22,927 bases of DNA from Syntrophaceae bacterium. GTDB lineage: Bacteria; Desulfobacterota; Syntrophia; Syntrophales; UBA2185. Of this stretch, positions 9,358 to 16,391 are shown piece by piece. The stretch lies in contig JAFNGM010000113.1 of the NCBI GenBank assembly GCA_017885225.1, forward strand, positions 31,957 through 54,883, written 5' to 3'. Below the pieces are notes generated by a model. That model saw only the letters and a list, made by a program, of their open reading frames with translations, was not told the origin of the DNA and ran no database searches. The stretch's first letter is position 1, and each line of letters starts with the position of its first letter. Both the position numbers and the translations under genes were made by a program.

Positions 9358-10605
9358 ATGAGGAAAGGCAGAATAAAAACGGTGAAAAAAGGACATGTAA
9401 TTGTCGGCCTTGACATAGGCACTACAAAGACCTGCGCCATAGTGGCAGAAATGACCGATACAGGCATTGACATTATCGGCATAGGATCCCATCCCTCGGA
9501 AGGTTTGAGAAAAGGCGTGGTAGTAAATATTGAGAACACCGTAGAAGCAATTAAAAAGGCTGTGGATGAAGCGGAGCATATGTCCGGGTGCGAGATAAGT
9601 TCCGTGCATGTAGGAATCGCCGGAGGGCATATAAAAGGACAAAATAGTCTCGGTATCGTGGCGGTGAAGGGTCGTGAGGTCGATGAGGACGATGTCAGGA
9701 GGGCAATCGAAGCATCAAAAGCCATCGCCATCCCTCTGGACAGGGAAATCCTGCATACACTGCCTCAAAATTACATTGTTGATGATCAGAACGGCATCAG
9801 GGACCCCATCGGGATGTCCGGCGTCCGCCTCGAAGCGAAAGTCCATATAGTAACCGGATCATCAGCGTCTTTGCAGAATATCGTAAAATCGGTCAACCGC
9901 GTGGGACTGGATATAGACGATATGGTTCTCGAACAATTAGCGTCAAGCGAAGCGGTTCTCAGCGCCGATGAAAAGGACCTGGGCGTTGTTCTTTTGGACA
10001 TTGGCGGCGGAACAACGGACATTGCTGTTTTTTCCGACGGAAGCATCAAGCATACTGCGGTAATACCCGTTGGGGGTAATTTCATCACCAGCGATATTGC
10101 AACCGGCTTGAGAACACCCCTTACAGAAGCGGAAAAAATTAAAATCAAATACGGATGTGCGTTTTCCTCGATGATACCCAAAAATGAAATCATCGAGGTC
10201 CCCAGTGTGGGTGGCCGGGAACCGAGAGAAGTTACCCGCCAGATCCTGGGTAGAATTATCGAACCCAGGACTGAGGAGATTCTGAATATGTCTTATAAAG
10301 AGGTTATCAAATCAGGATACGAAGACATACTTGCCGCCGGTGTCGTCTTGACGGGAGGAACCTCCATCATGGCGGGGATCACTGAATTAGCCGAGCAGGT
10401 TTTTAATATGCCCGTGAGAAGGGGCTTTCCGGCAGGGATCGGGGGGTTGACGGATGTCGTTAACTCTCCCATGTATGCAACGGGCGTGGGTCTTGTTATT
10501 TACGGAAGCAAAAATGTGTCGAAAGACGCGTTGAAAAGTTTTGAAATGAACATATTCGGCAAAACATTGCACAGAATTAAAAGATGGTTCTTAGAATTTT
10601 TTTAA
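9358..10605 (+). CDS. ftsA: Cell-division actin homologue FtsA
   Basis: FtsA is an actin-fold ATPase that tethers FtsZ filaments to the membrane and recruits later divisome proteins. The 415-residue frame shows the phosphate-1 motif VGLDIGTTKTCAIVAE near the N-terminus, the phosphate-2 motif VLLDIGGGTTDIAVF, and the adenosine motif VVLTGGTSIMAG. The last ~15 residues (GKTLHRIKRWFLEFF) form a basic amphipathic helix of the kind used as the membrane-targeting sequence. The ATG at 9358 has no clear ribosome-binding site. A GTG at 9382 is an alternative start that would shorten the protein by eight residues, so the start is uncertain. FtsZ follows after 15 nt. Confidence 0.96.
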   Translation: MRKGRIKTVKKGHVIVGLDIGTTKTCAIVAEMTDTGIDIIGIGSHPSEGLRKGVVVNIENTVEAIKKAVDEAEHMSGCEISSVHVGIAGGHIKGQNSLGIVAVKGREVDEDDVRRAIEASKAIAIPLDREILHTLPQNYIVDDQNGIRDPIGMSGVRLEAKVHIVTGSSASLQNIVKSVNRVGLDIDDMVLEQLASSEAVLSADEKDLGVVLLDIGGGTTDIAVFSDGSIKHTAVIPVGGNFITSDIATGLRTPLTEAEKIKIKYGCAFSSMIPKNEIIEVPSVGGREPREVTRQILGRIIEPRTEEILNMSYKEVIKSGYEDILAAGVVLTGGTSIMAGITELAEQVFNMPVRRGFPAGIGGLTDVVNSPMYATGVGLVIYGSKNVSKDALKSFEMNIFGKTLHRIKRWFLEFF

Positions 10606-10620
10606 TGGGGAGGGAGGGTT

Positions 10621-11769
10621 ATGTTTCAATTAGTGGAGCCAGCGATCGCAAATTCGGCGAAGATTAAAGTAATCGGCATAGGTGGAGCGGGAGGTAACGC
10701 CGTCAACACCATGATAGCAAGCAGCCTTAAAGGTGTCGACTTCATTGCGGCAAACACTGACGCCCAGGCGTTGGGAGCATCCACTGCACCTATCAAGATT
10801 CAGATCGGCGCTGAGGTTACCAAGGGGCTTGGTGCCGGTTCTGATCCCGACGTGGGGAGAAGGTCAGCCATTGAAACAAAGGAAGTGTTAAAAAATAACC
10901 TTGCAGGGGCAGACATGGTCTTTATCACCGCCGGTCTGGGCGGCGGCACGGGCACGGGCGGTGCGCCCATAGTGGCAGAAATCTCCAAAGAAATGCAGAT
11001 CCTCACCGTTGCCGTCGTGACAAAGCCCTTCCTCTTTGAGGGTAAGAGAAGAATAACACAGGCGGAAGAGGGTATTACAGAATTGAGAAAGATTGTGGAT
11101 ACCTTAATCATCGTGCCCAACCAACGGCTTCTCAGTCTGGGTGGTAAAAACATTTCTCTTCTGGAAGCCTTCAAGAAGGCGGATGATATCCTCTACCATG
11201 CGGTAAAGGGAATTTCCGATTTGATTATGGTCCCGGGGTTGATAAACCTTGATTTCGCCGATGTCAAAATGATCATGTCCAATATGGGAATGGCGCTTAT
11301 GGGAACGGGAGTTTCAAGCGGTGATAACAGGGCAGTGGAAGCCGCACAGAGGGCAATATCTTCTCCCCTTCTCGAAGACAACACTGTACAGGGCGCCCAT
11401 GGCATACTTCTCAATATTACGGGAGGCCCGGACATGACTCTCTACGAAATCAATGAAGCGTCATCTCTAATTCAGTCAGAAGCCCATGAAGATGCAAATA
11501 TAATTTTCGGGACCGTCGTGGACGAGAATATGGGAGATGAAATACGAATTACCGTCATTGCGACAGGTTTTGAGGCAGAAAAAAATAAACCTGTCATGAA
11601 AAATATCTCACGCATGGGATCTCACAAGAGAGAGGATCTTTCCATGCCCACATATCTGAGGAAGGAAAAATCCATTGAAAATGTCAATGTGGTAAAGCTG
11701 GGAATGGTTGACGACATAGACAATCTTGACCTTGCGATACCGACTTTTCTGAGAAAACAAGCTGACTGA
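10621..11769 (+). CDS. ftsZ: Cell-division tubulin homologue FtsZ
   Basis: FtsZ is the GTPase that assembles into the cytokinetic ring. The 382-residue protein has a GTP-binding domain with [13 protein letters not shown] (about 19-31), the tubulin signature GGGTGTG at 107-113, the T6-region PNQRL and the catalytic T7-loop segment [12 protein letters not shown] variable linker follows from about residue 320. A strong ribosome-binding site (GGGAGGGAGGG, 10607-10617) precedes the ATG, consistent with the high FtsZ level needed. The tail is unusual to my eye: the conserved C-terminal peptide appears twice, as [10 protein letters not shown] (about 339-348) and [10 protein letters not shown] (370-379, ending QAD). 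The terminal copy fits the family consensus best. Confidence 0.98.
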   Translation: MFQLVEPAIANSAKIKVIGIGGAGGNAVNTMIASSLKGVDFIAANTDAQALGASTAPIKIQIGAEVTKGLGAGSDPDVGRRSAIETKEVLKNNLAGADMVFITAGLGGGTGTGGAPIVAEISKEMQILTVAVVTKPFLFEGKRRITQAEEGITELRKIVDTLIIVPNQRLLSLGGKNISLLEAFKKADDILYHAVKGISDLIMVPGLINLDFADVKMIMSNMGMALMGTGVSSGDNRAVEAAQRAISSPLLEDNTVQGAHGILLNITGGPDMTLYEINEASSLIQSEAHEDANIIFGTVVDENMGDEIRITVIATGFEAEKNKPVMKNISRMGSHKREDLSMPTYLRKEKSIENVNVVKLGMVDDIDNLDLAIPTFLRKQAD

Positions 11770-11840
11770 AAGGTGAAGAACGCAATTCTAAATCCGACAT
11801 ACGAATGAAGATCTAAATTCAAATGAGAATCACACTATTT

Positions 11841-11899
11841 CGCCGGAGACGGGCGTAAAGGAACAATGAATCATAGCGATATCCCGCCGAAGACAGGCG
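11841..11899. repeat. Two imperfect direct copies of a short CGCC...GGCG hairpin unit
   Basis: CGCCGGAGACGGGCG at 11841-11855 and CGCCGAAGACAGGCG at 11885-11899 match at 13 of 15 positions and start 44 nt apart. Each copy can fold on itself through its CGCC and GGCG ends. They lie in the gene-free spacer after ftsZ. The function is unknown; they may be degenerate intergenic repeats or part of a transcript-end structure. Confidence 0.45.
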
Positions 11900-11925
11900 A
11901 TCTTTGAATCCGGTAGCGAGCGCAT

Positions 11926-11947
11926 TCTCCGCAGCATACTGCGGAGA
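11926..11947 (+). terminator. Perfect hairpin after ftsZ, possible transcription terminator or RNA-processing site
   Basis: CTCCGCAG and CTGCGGAG form a perfect 8-bp stem with a 4-nt CATA loop at 11927-11946, and a flanking T-A pair makes it nine. No run of T follows, so it is not a classical intrinsic terminator. A second short hairpin (CTTCA/TGAAG, 11949-11963) lies just downstream, before the radical SAM gene. It may separate the dcw operon from the next gene or stabilise the 3' end of the ftsZ message. Confidence 0.4.
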
Positions 11948-11990
11948 TCTTCAATTTGTGAAGGAACGGAAAGTTAGGATTTAGGATTAT

Positions 11991-13682
11991 ATGTCCTGGA
12001 AACTGAAAAAAAAATATCATGATCTTGTTGCCCAGGAAGAGGGTCATCAAAAAAAGATATGGGGTGAACTCCTTACCGTCTGCCTTGCCTACCCCAATTA
12101 TTATCGGACAGGAATGTCCAATCTGGGATTTCAAACAATTTATGCATTAATAAACCGTGAACCATCTTTCCTCTGTGAGAGGATATTCCTCCCCGATCCC
12201 AAAGACGAGGTTGAATTCACCAAGGGATCCATTCCTCTTTTCAGTCTGGAATCACAGAAAGCACTCGCAGAATTCGACATTATCGCATTCTCCATACCCT
12301 TTGAAAACGATTATCCCAACATACTCAAGATCCTCAGCATGGCGGGTATTCCCCTCGCTGCGTGTGAAAGGAGCGAAACGGAGCCCCTCATTATAGGCGG
12401 CGGCGTTTCGGTAACCCTGAATCCGGAACCGCTGGCGGATTTTTTCGACCTTTTTTTACTGGGAGAAGGCGAAGAGATCCTGCCTGAATTCCTTGCGCTC
12501 TTTGAGGATTGCCGGCGGCTTCGTGAGAACCGGAGCGGCTTGCTATATAAAAGCCAGAAAGAAATTGAGGGAGCGTATGTTCCAAAATATTACAAAATTC
12601 ATTACCACGATAACCATCTCATCGCAAAAATGGAACCGCTGCAATCCTCATTGCCGGATACAATAAAGCAAAGACATGTTAAAGACATCAACGCCTTCAC
12701 CACCGATCAATGCATCATCACCCCCCACGGAGAATTTGGGGAAGTATTTCTCACGGAAGTGAGCCGGGGATGCCAGCGTGGATGTCGTTTTTGCGCGGCA
12801 GGATTTCTCTATCGGCCCGCGAGATTCAGAAGTCTGCAGACACTCCAGCCTTCATTTATCAGGGGAATCAATCGGCAGATGAAGATCGGGCTTTTGGGAA
12901 CAGCGGTTTCCGATCATCCGGAACTGCTCTCCCTCTGCCGGCACATCATGAACCAACACGGTAAAGTGGCTATCGGTTCATCCAGGCTGGACCGGCTGAC
13001 CGGCCCGCTTGTTTCCTTGCTTAAAGAGTCATCTGTCGAAACCGTATCGCTGGCGCCGGAGGCAGGCAACCAACGCCTCAGGGATCTCATACACAAAGGC
13101 ATTACAGACGAAGATATTTTCCATGCCGTGGAATTGCTTATCGAGCATGGAATTTTTAATATAAGGCTCTATTTTATGGTTGGATTGCCAACTGAAAAAG
13201 GCGAGGATATCGAAGCCATTATCCATGTAGTCAGAAAAATAAAACACCGGACGGTGAAATCTTCAGCAGGCAAAAGAACTTTCAAACGCATTACTGTCAG
13301 CATTAATCAATTTATTCCCAAACCTGCTACACCTTTTCAATGGTACCCTTTGGAGGATATTAATGCCGTAAGAAAACGGATACACACAATTGAGCGCTCC
13401 CTGCGCAAAGAAACCCTTGTAAATGTAATATACGACCTCCCAAAATGGAATTACATACAGGCGCTGCTTTCCCTTGGCGACAGGAAGGTTGGCAAAATCC
13501 TCCTTGCGGCTCATCAAAACAACGGAAACTGGCCGAAGGCCTTTAAAGAAGTCAACGTGAACCCGGATTTTTACGTGTATCGTCACAAAAGCACCGATGA
13601 AATATTGCCGTGGGATTTTATTGACCACGGAGTCAGTAAACAGGACACCATTGATGAATACAATAAAACGTTGCAAAACTGA
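11991..13682 (+). CDS. B12-binding-like radical SAM protein (TIGR03960-like family)
   Basis: The 563-residue protein is a radical SAM enzyme. The cluster-binding CxxxCxxC motif is seen as SRGCQRGCRFCAAGF with cysteines at about 261, 265 and 268. The N-terminal ~200 residues (VCLAYPNYYRTGMSNLGFQT, then the ERIFLPDP, PLIIGGGVSVTLNPEPLADF and LLGEGEE segments) match the B12-binding-like domain of proteins annotated as TIGR03960. The C-terminal region ends with PDFYVYR...LPWDFIDHGVSK, also typical. Its reaction is not known to me, and some family members have a fused DUF2344/TIGR03936 region that is absent here. It lies 221 nt after ftsZ with structured spacer DNA between, and has a modest AGGA leader. 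Confidence 0.85.
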   Translation: MSWKLKKKYHDLVAQEEGHQKKIWGELLTVCLAYPNYYRTGMSNLGFQTIYALINREPSFLCERIFLPDPKDEVEFTKGSIPLFSLESQKALAEFDIIAFSIPFENDYPNILKILSMAGIPLAACERSETEPLIIGGGVSVTLNPEPLADFFDLFLLGEGEEILPEFLALFEDCRRLRENRSGLLYKSQKEIEGAYVPKYYKIHYHDNHLIAKMEPLQSSLPDTIKQRHVKDINAFTTDQCIITPHGEFGEVFLTEVSRGCQRGCRFCAAGFLYRPARFRSLQTLQPSFIRGINRQMKIGLLGTAVSDHPELLSLCRHIMNQHGKVAIGSSRLDRLTGPLVSLLKESSVETVSLAPEAGNQRLRDLIHKGITDEDIFHAVELLIEHGIFNIRLYFMVGLPTEKGEDIEAIIHVVRKIKHRTVKSSAGKRTFKRITVSINQFIPKPATPFQWYPLEDINAVRKRIHTIERSLRKETLVNVIYDLPKWNYIQALLSLGDRKVGKILLAAHQNNGNWPKAFKEVNVNPDFYVYRHKSTDEILPWDFIDHGVSKQDTIDEYNKTLQN

Positions 13683-13737
13683 AATCTCGCAGGAATAGTG
13701 CCGAGGTTTCCCTTAAATGCCTTATCGGAGAGAGCCA

Positions 13738-14490
13738 ATGAAGAAAATAGTATTATGCGTTCTCTGTGCCCTGTGCTTTTTCGGCACTACTTTTTCAGTG
13801 AGCGAGCTCAATGCGTCAGGCTGGATAGAAAAAGGGGTAGAGTTAGTAGTGCAGGGCAAATACAATGAAGCCATACTGGCTTTTAATCACGCCATTCAGC
13901 TTGATCCCACAGATGCCGTCGCGTACAACAACAGAGGGGCTGCCTATGGGCAAATGGGAAACCATACGCAGCAGATCGAAGACTGTAATAAGGCGCTGCA
14001 ATTAAATCCCAAGGATGCCGTCGCGTATAACAATCGTGGCGTTGCCTATGGGGAATTAGGGTATTACGAGAAGGAAATAGAGGATTGCACAAAAGCAATT
14101 GAACTCAATCCCAAACTTGCTGTTGCGTATTATCATCGCGGGATAGCCTATCAAAAACTGGGAAACCGCAATCACGCGGAGAAGGATAAAAAAATGGCGT
14201 ATGCACTTAATCCCAAGAGAACATGGGACAAGGTGGAAATAATATCAACTGAAAAAGTTACACCTCCGGCGGACGAAAAACCCAGGAATGCAGTTGGAAA
14301 AAGGGTAGGCGCCATCGAAAATCCCACACAGGCTCCCGGAAAACCTGTCAAGGTAGTCGGCAACAGGGACAGCAAACGCTACCATCTCCCGGGAATGAAG
14401 TACTACGACAAAGTGAACGAATATCACCGTGTAATCTTCGATTCAGAAGAGGAAGCCATTCACGCAGGGTATCACAAAGCGAGCAGGTGA
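13738..14490 (+). CDS. Exported tetratricopeptide-repeat protein with C-terminal HLPGM module
   Basis: I start this gene at the ATG at 13738, which has GGAG 7 nt upstream and gives a normal signal peptide (MKK followed by a hydrophobic core). An ATG at 13717 would put charged residues ahead of it. The 250-residue product has a putative signal sequence to about residue 27, then about four TPR units (ALQLNP, AIELNP and similar turns) up to about 160. After a proline- and charge-rich linker comes a C-terminal module GNRDSKRYHLPGMKYYDKV and the EEEAIHAGYHKA segment. That module resembles Ada-type zinc-binding or 'HLPGC' domains, but methionine stands where they have cysteine. It probably acts in the periplasm as a protein-interaction scaffold; partners are unknown. 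xthA starts 3 nt after its stop. Confidence 0.82.
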   Translation: MKKIVLCVLCALCFFGTTFSVSELNASGWIEKGVELVVQGKYNEAILAFNHAIQLDPTDAVAYNNRGAAYGQMGNHTQQIEDCNKALQLNPKDAVAYNNRGVAYGELGYYEKEIEDCTKAIELNPKLAVAYYHRGIAYQKLGNRNHAEKDKKMAYALNPKRTWDKVEIISTEKVTPPADEKPRNAVGKRVGAIENPTQAPGKPVKVVGNRDSKRYHLPGMKYYDKVNEYHRVIFDSEEEAIHAGYHKASR

Positions 14491-14493
14491 AGA

Positions 14494-15279
14494 TTGAAAA
14501 ATTTTAAAATCGCTACCTACAACGTAAACTCCATACGGTCACGCCTCCACATTATTCTTCCCTGGCTCAAGGAGAATCTCCCCGACGTATTCTGCATGCA
14601 GGAAACCAAAGTTGAGGACGGGAAATTCCCTGTCGGCGAATTTGAAGACGCGGGCTATGGTGTTATTTTCAAGGGAGCAAAACAATACAACGGCGTTGCG
14701 ATCGCGTCCTTGGAAAAGCCTGAGATGGTAAATTCCGGTCTTGATGACGGAGACCCTCCCGATAAGGATCGGTTGATCAGGTGCGTATTTTCAGGCATAC
14801 ATATTATAAACACCTATGTCCCCCAGGGGCGGGAGCGAGAAAGTCCTCACTTTGTGTACAAACTTGAGTGGTTTCGGCGCCTCAGGGACTTTCTGGACAA
14901 ATTGTATTCACCCGACGAGCCGTTAATCTGGTGTGGCGATCTCAACGTAGCGCCGGAGGCCATAGATGTCCATGATCCCAAAAGACTTCTGGGCCATGTC
15001 TGTTTCACACCGGAGGTGTGGGAGGCTTTTCATCGCGTGAAATCTTGGGGGTTGGTTGATATCTTCCGACAGTTTCATCCCGGCATGCCCGGCAATTATA
15101 CTTTTTATGACTACAGGGTACCAAAATCCGTGGAAAGGGGTCTTGGCTGGCGGGTAGACCACATCCTTGCAACCCCGTCCTTAGCAGCAAAATCACTCAG
15201 GTGTACGATTGATATGACTACGCGAATTGCTGAAAGACCGTCCGACCATACTGTTCTCGTCGCCGAATTCAGACTCTGA
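14494..15279 (+). CDS. xthA: Exodeoxyribonuclease III (Xth/ExoA family AP endonuclease)
   Basis: This is a DNA-repair nuclease of the endonuclease/exonuclease/phosphatase fold, expected to cut at abasic sites and remove 3'-blocking groups. The 261-residue length is right for the family. Catalytic motifs are present in order: the Asn in [11 protein letters not shown], the metal-binding Glu in QETKVED, the tyrosine in NTYVPQG, Asp/Asn in [17 protein letters not shown], the segment from [12 protein letters not shown], and the terminal [10 protein letters not shown]. Translation probably begins at TTG 14494, with AGGTGA overlapping the end of the preceding gene; no in-frame ATG or GTG is found near the conserved N-terminus. 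The 3-nt spacing indicates co-translation with the TPR gene. Confidence 0.93.
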   Translation: MKNFKIATYNVNSIRSRLHIILPWLKENLPDVFCMQETKVEDGKFPVGEFEDAGYGVIFKGAKQYNGVAIASLEKPEMVNSGLDDGDPPDKDRLIRCVFSGIHIINTYVPQGRERESPHFVYKLEWFRRLRDFLDKLYSPDEPLIWCGDLNVAPEAIDVHDPKRLLGHVCFTPEVWEAFHRVKSWGLVDIFRQFHPGMPGNYTFYDYRVPKSVERGLGWRVDHILATPSLAAKSLRCTIDMTTRIAERPSDHTVLVAEFRL

Positions 15280-15294
15280 GAGGAGAGAGAAAAC

Positions 15295-15843
15295 ATGAAT
15301 GAGCCCGTTGACATCCTGAAAATCAATGAAGTATTGGCCGAAAAATTTCTTAGGATTGAAGAATCTCTCCCCACTTACCTTACAATCAAAGATCTCTTCG
15401 AAAAGCTCCTTGCGCGGATTGAAGAGGAATTTCAAATCCCGTTTATCTGGATTTCCATCCTCAATGAAGAGAATGCAATCGATATAATAAAGGCATTGAA
15501 GAGCTCTCACATTCTCAAGGATCGTGTAAATATTATCGGCCGGACGGTGCTCCTCAATCTTGTCGCGGAAAGCACGATGCCGAGGCTTATCAATGATAAT
15601 TTGAAACCTTTCTATAAACTTCTCCCGCGCAACAAGAAATATTTCATCAAGTCCCTCGCCATCGCTCCCCTCACGCTCAATAGCGAGATAATCGGCAGTA
15701 TTAATTACGGTGATTTCTCAAGCCTCCGCTACCAGCCCGGAATGGATACAACCCTTCTTGAAAGACTGGCGTGCAATGTTTCCGCGCGTCTGTCGGTCAT
15801 CATGACTGGCGGAAACGATATCTGCAATTCAATAATAAAGTAA
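15295..15843 (+). CDS. DUF484/GAF-like domain protein
   Basis: The 182-residue soluble protein has a strong GAGAGGAGAGAG leader and starts 15 nt after xthA, so it is probably in the same transcript. An N-terminal helical segment (about 1-55) precedes a GAF-like fold. The run KSLAIAPLTLNSEIIGSINYGD followed by FSSLRYQPGMDTTLLERLA resembles the end of the DUF484/GAF family, whose members carry a similar 'PL...G.LA.GS.D..RF.PGM.T..L' pattern. The ligand and role are not known. It could sense a small molecule or pair with another protein. Assignment rests on motif resemblance only. Confidence 0.75.
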   Translation: MNEPVDILKINEVLAEKFLRIEESLPTYLTIKDLFEKLLARIEEEFQIPFIWISILNEENAIDIIKALKSSHILKDRVNIIGRTVLLNLVAESTMPRLINDNLKPFYKLLPRNKKYFIKSLAIAPLTLNSEIIGSINYGDFSSLRYQPGMDTTLLERLACNVSARLSVIMTGGNDICNSIIK

Positions 15844-16080
15844 ACTACCACCGACCTGTTCCCGCAGAAAAGCAAACGGCGCTTGAAAAAGCTGCATCCA
15901 CGCCGAATAAATGATGCTACATCTTATTGTTACAGGAATAGAGCCCTTTGCCGCCATCTATAAAGCAATAATGCTGGTAAGTGAAATATTGTGAAGATGT
16001 ACGATTGAAATGATTGATCCACATGGCCTGAAATCAGAGGCGGCTTTACACCATGCGCTGGATGGCTTTATGAGAACATT
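15844..16080. other. Intergenic region between convergent genes, no supported feature
   Basis: This 237-nt stretch separates the DUF484-like gene (+ strand) from the small membrane-protein gene (- strand). I see only a weak stem (CGGCG/CGCCG around 15882-15906) and no T run. A 27-codon frame starting at 15912 has no known resemblance and no clear ribosome-binding site. Transcripts from both sides must end here, but I cannot identify a terminator with confidence. Confidence 0.5.
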
Positions 16081-16317
16081 TCAATACTCATATAGCTTGG
16101 CGATCCCTGTGAACAGCAGGACTATAGCGATGATGGTGAATGCCAGGTTTATCCATTGGATCCATTTCGGGGCAGTTTGGGGTTCTTTACGCAAAACCGC
16201 CCATGTCCAGAAACTGCCGAGAGCCGCGGTGACGGCAAGAATCATAAGTGAGTGTTGCCCGGTCATGTAAAACAGGACTACAGCGACAGCACTAATCAGA
16301 ATGGAAAGAACTCCCAT
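16081..16317 (-). CDS. Small integral membrane protein of unknown function
   Basis: The 78-residue product is mostly hydrophobic, with three likely membrane segments at about residues 2-20, 23-41 and 53-75. A short polar loop carrying RKEPQTAPK lies between the last two. I do not recognise a family. The start is well supported: on the - strand GGAGG ends 9 nt before the ATG. It follows ptsP on the same strand after 74 nt, so it may be co-transcribed with it. An 86-codon frame on the opposite strand overlaps it but lacks comparable support. Confidence 0.65.
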   Translation of the reverse strand: MGVLSILISAVAVVLFYMTGQHSLMILAVTAALGSFWTWAVLRKEPQTAPKWIQWINLAFTIIAIVLLFTGIAKLYEY

Positions 16318-16391
16318 AGTCTTTTTCCTCCGTTGATATTCTGCACTTTTTCCCTCGAGTTTTTTGTCACATGGGCCGGAGAATATTTCGC

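Noticed and set aside
16010..16270. 86-codon + strand frame overlapping the small membrane gene
   Set aside because: No ribosome-binding site or protein-like pattern, and the opposite strand has a hydrophobic product with a strong GGAGG site.
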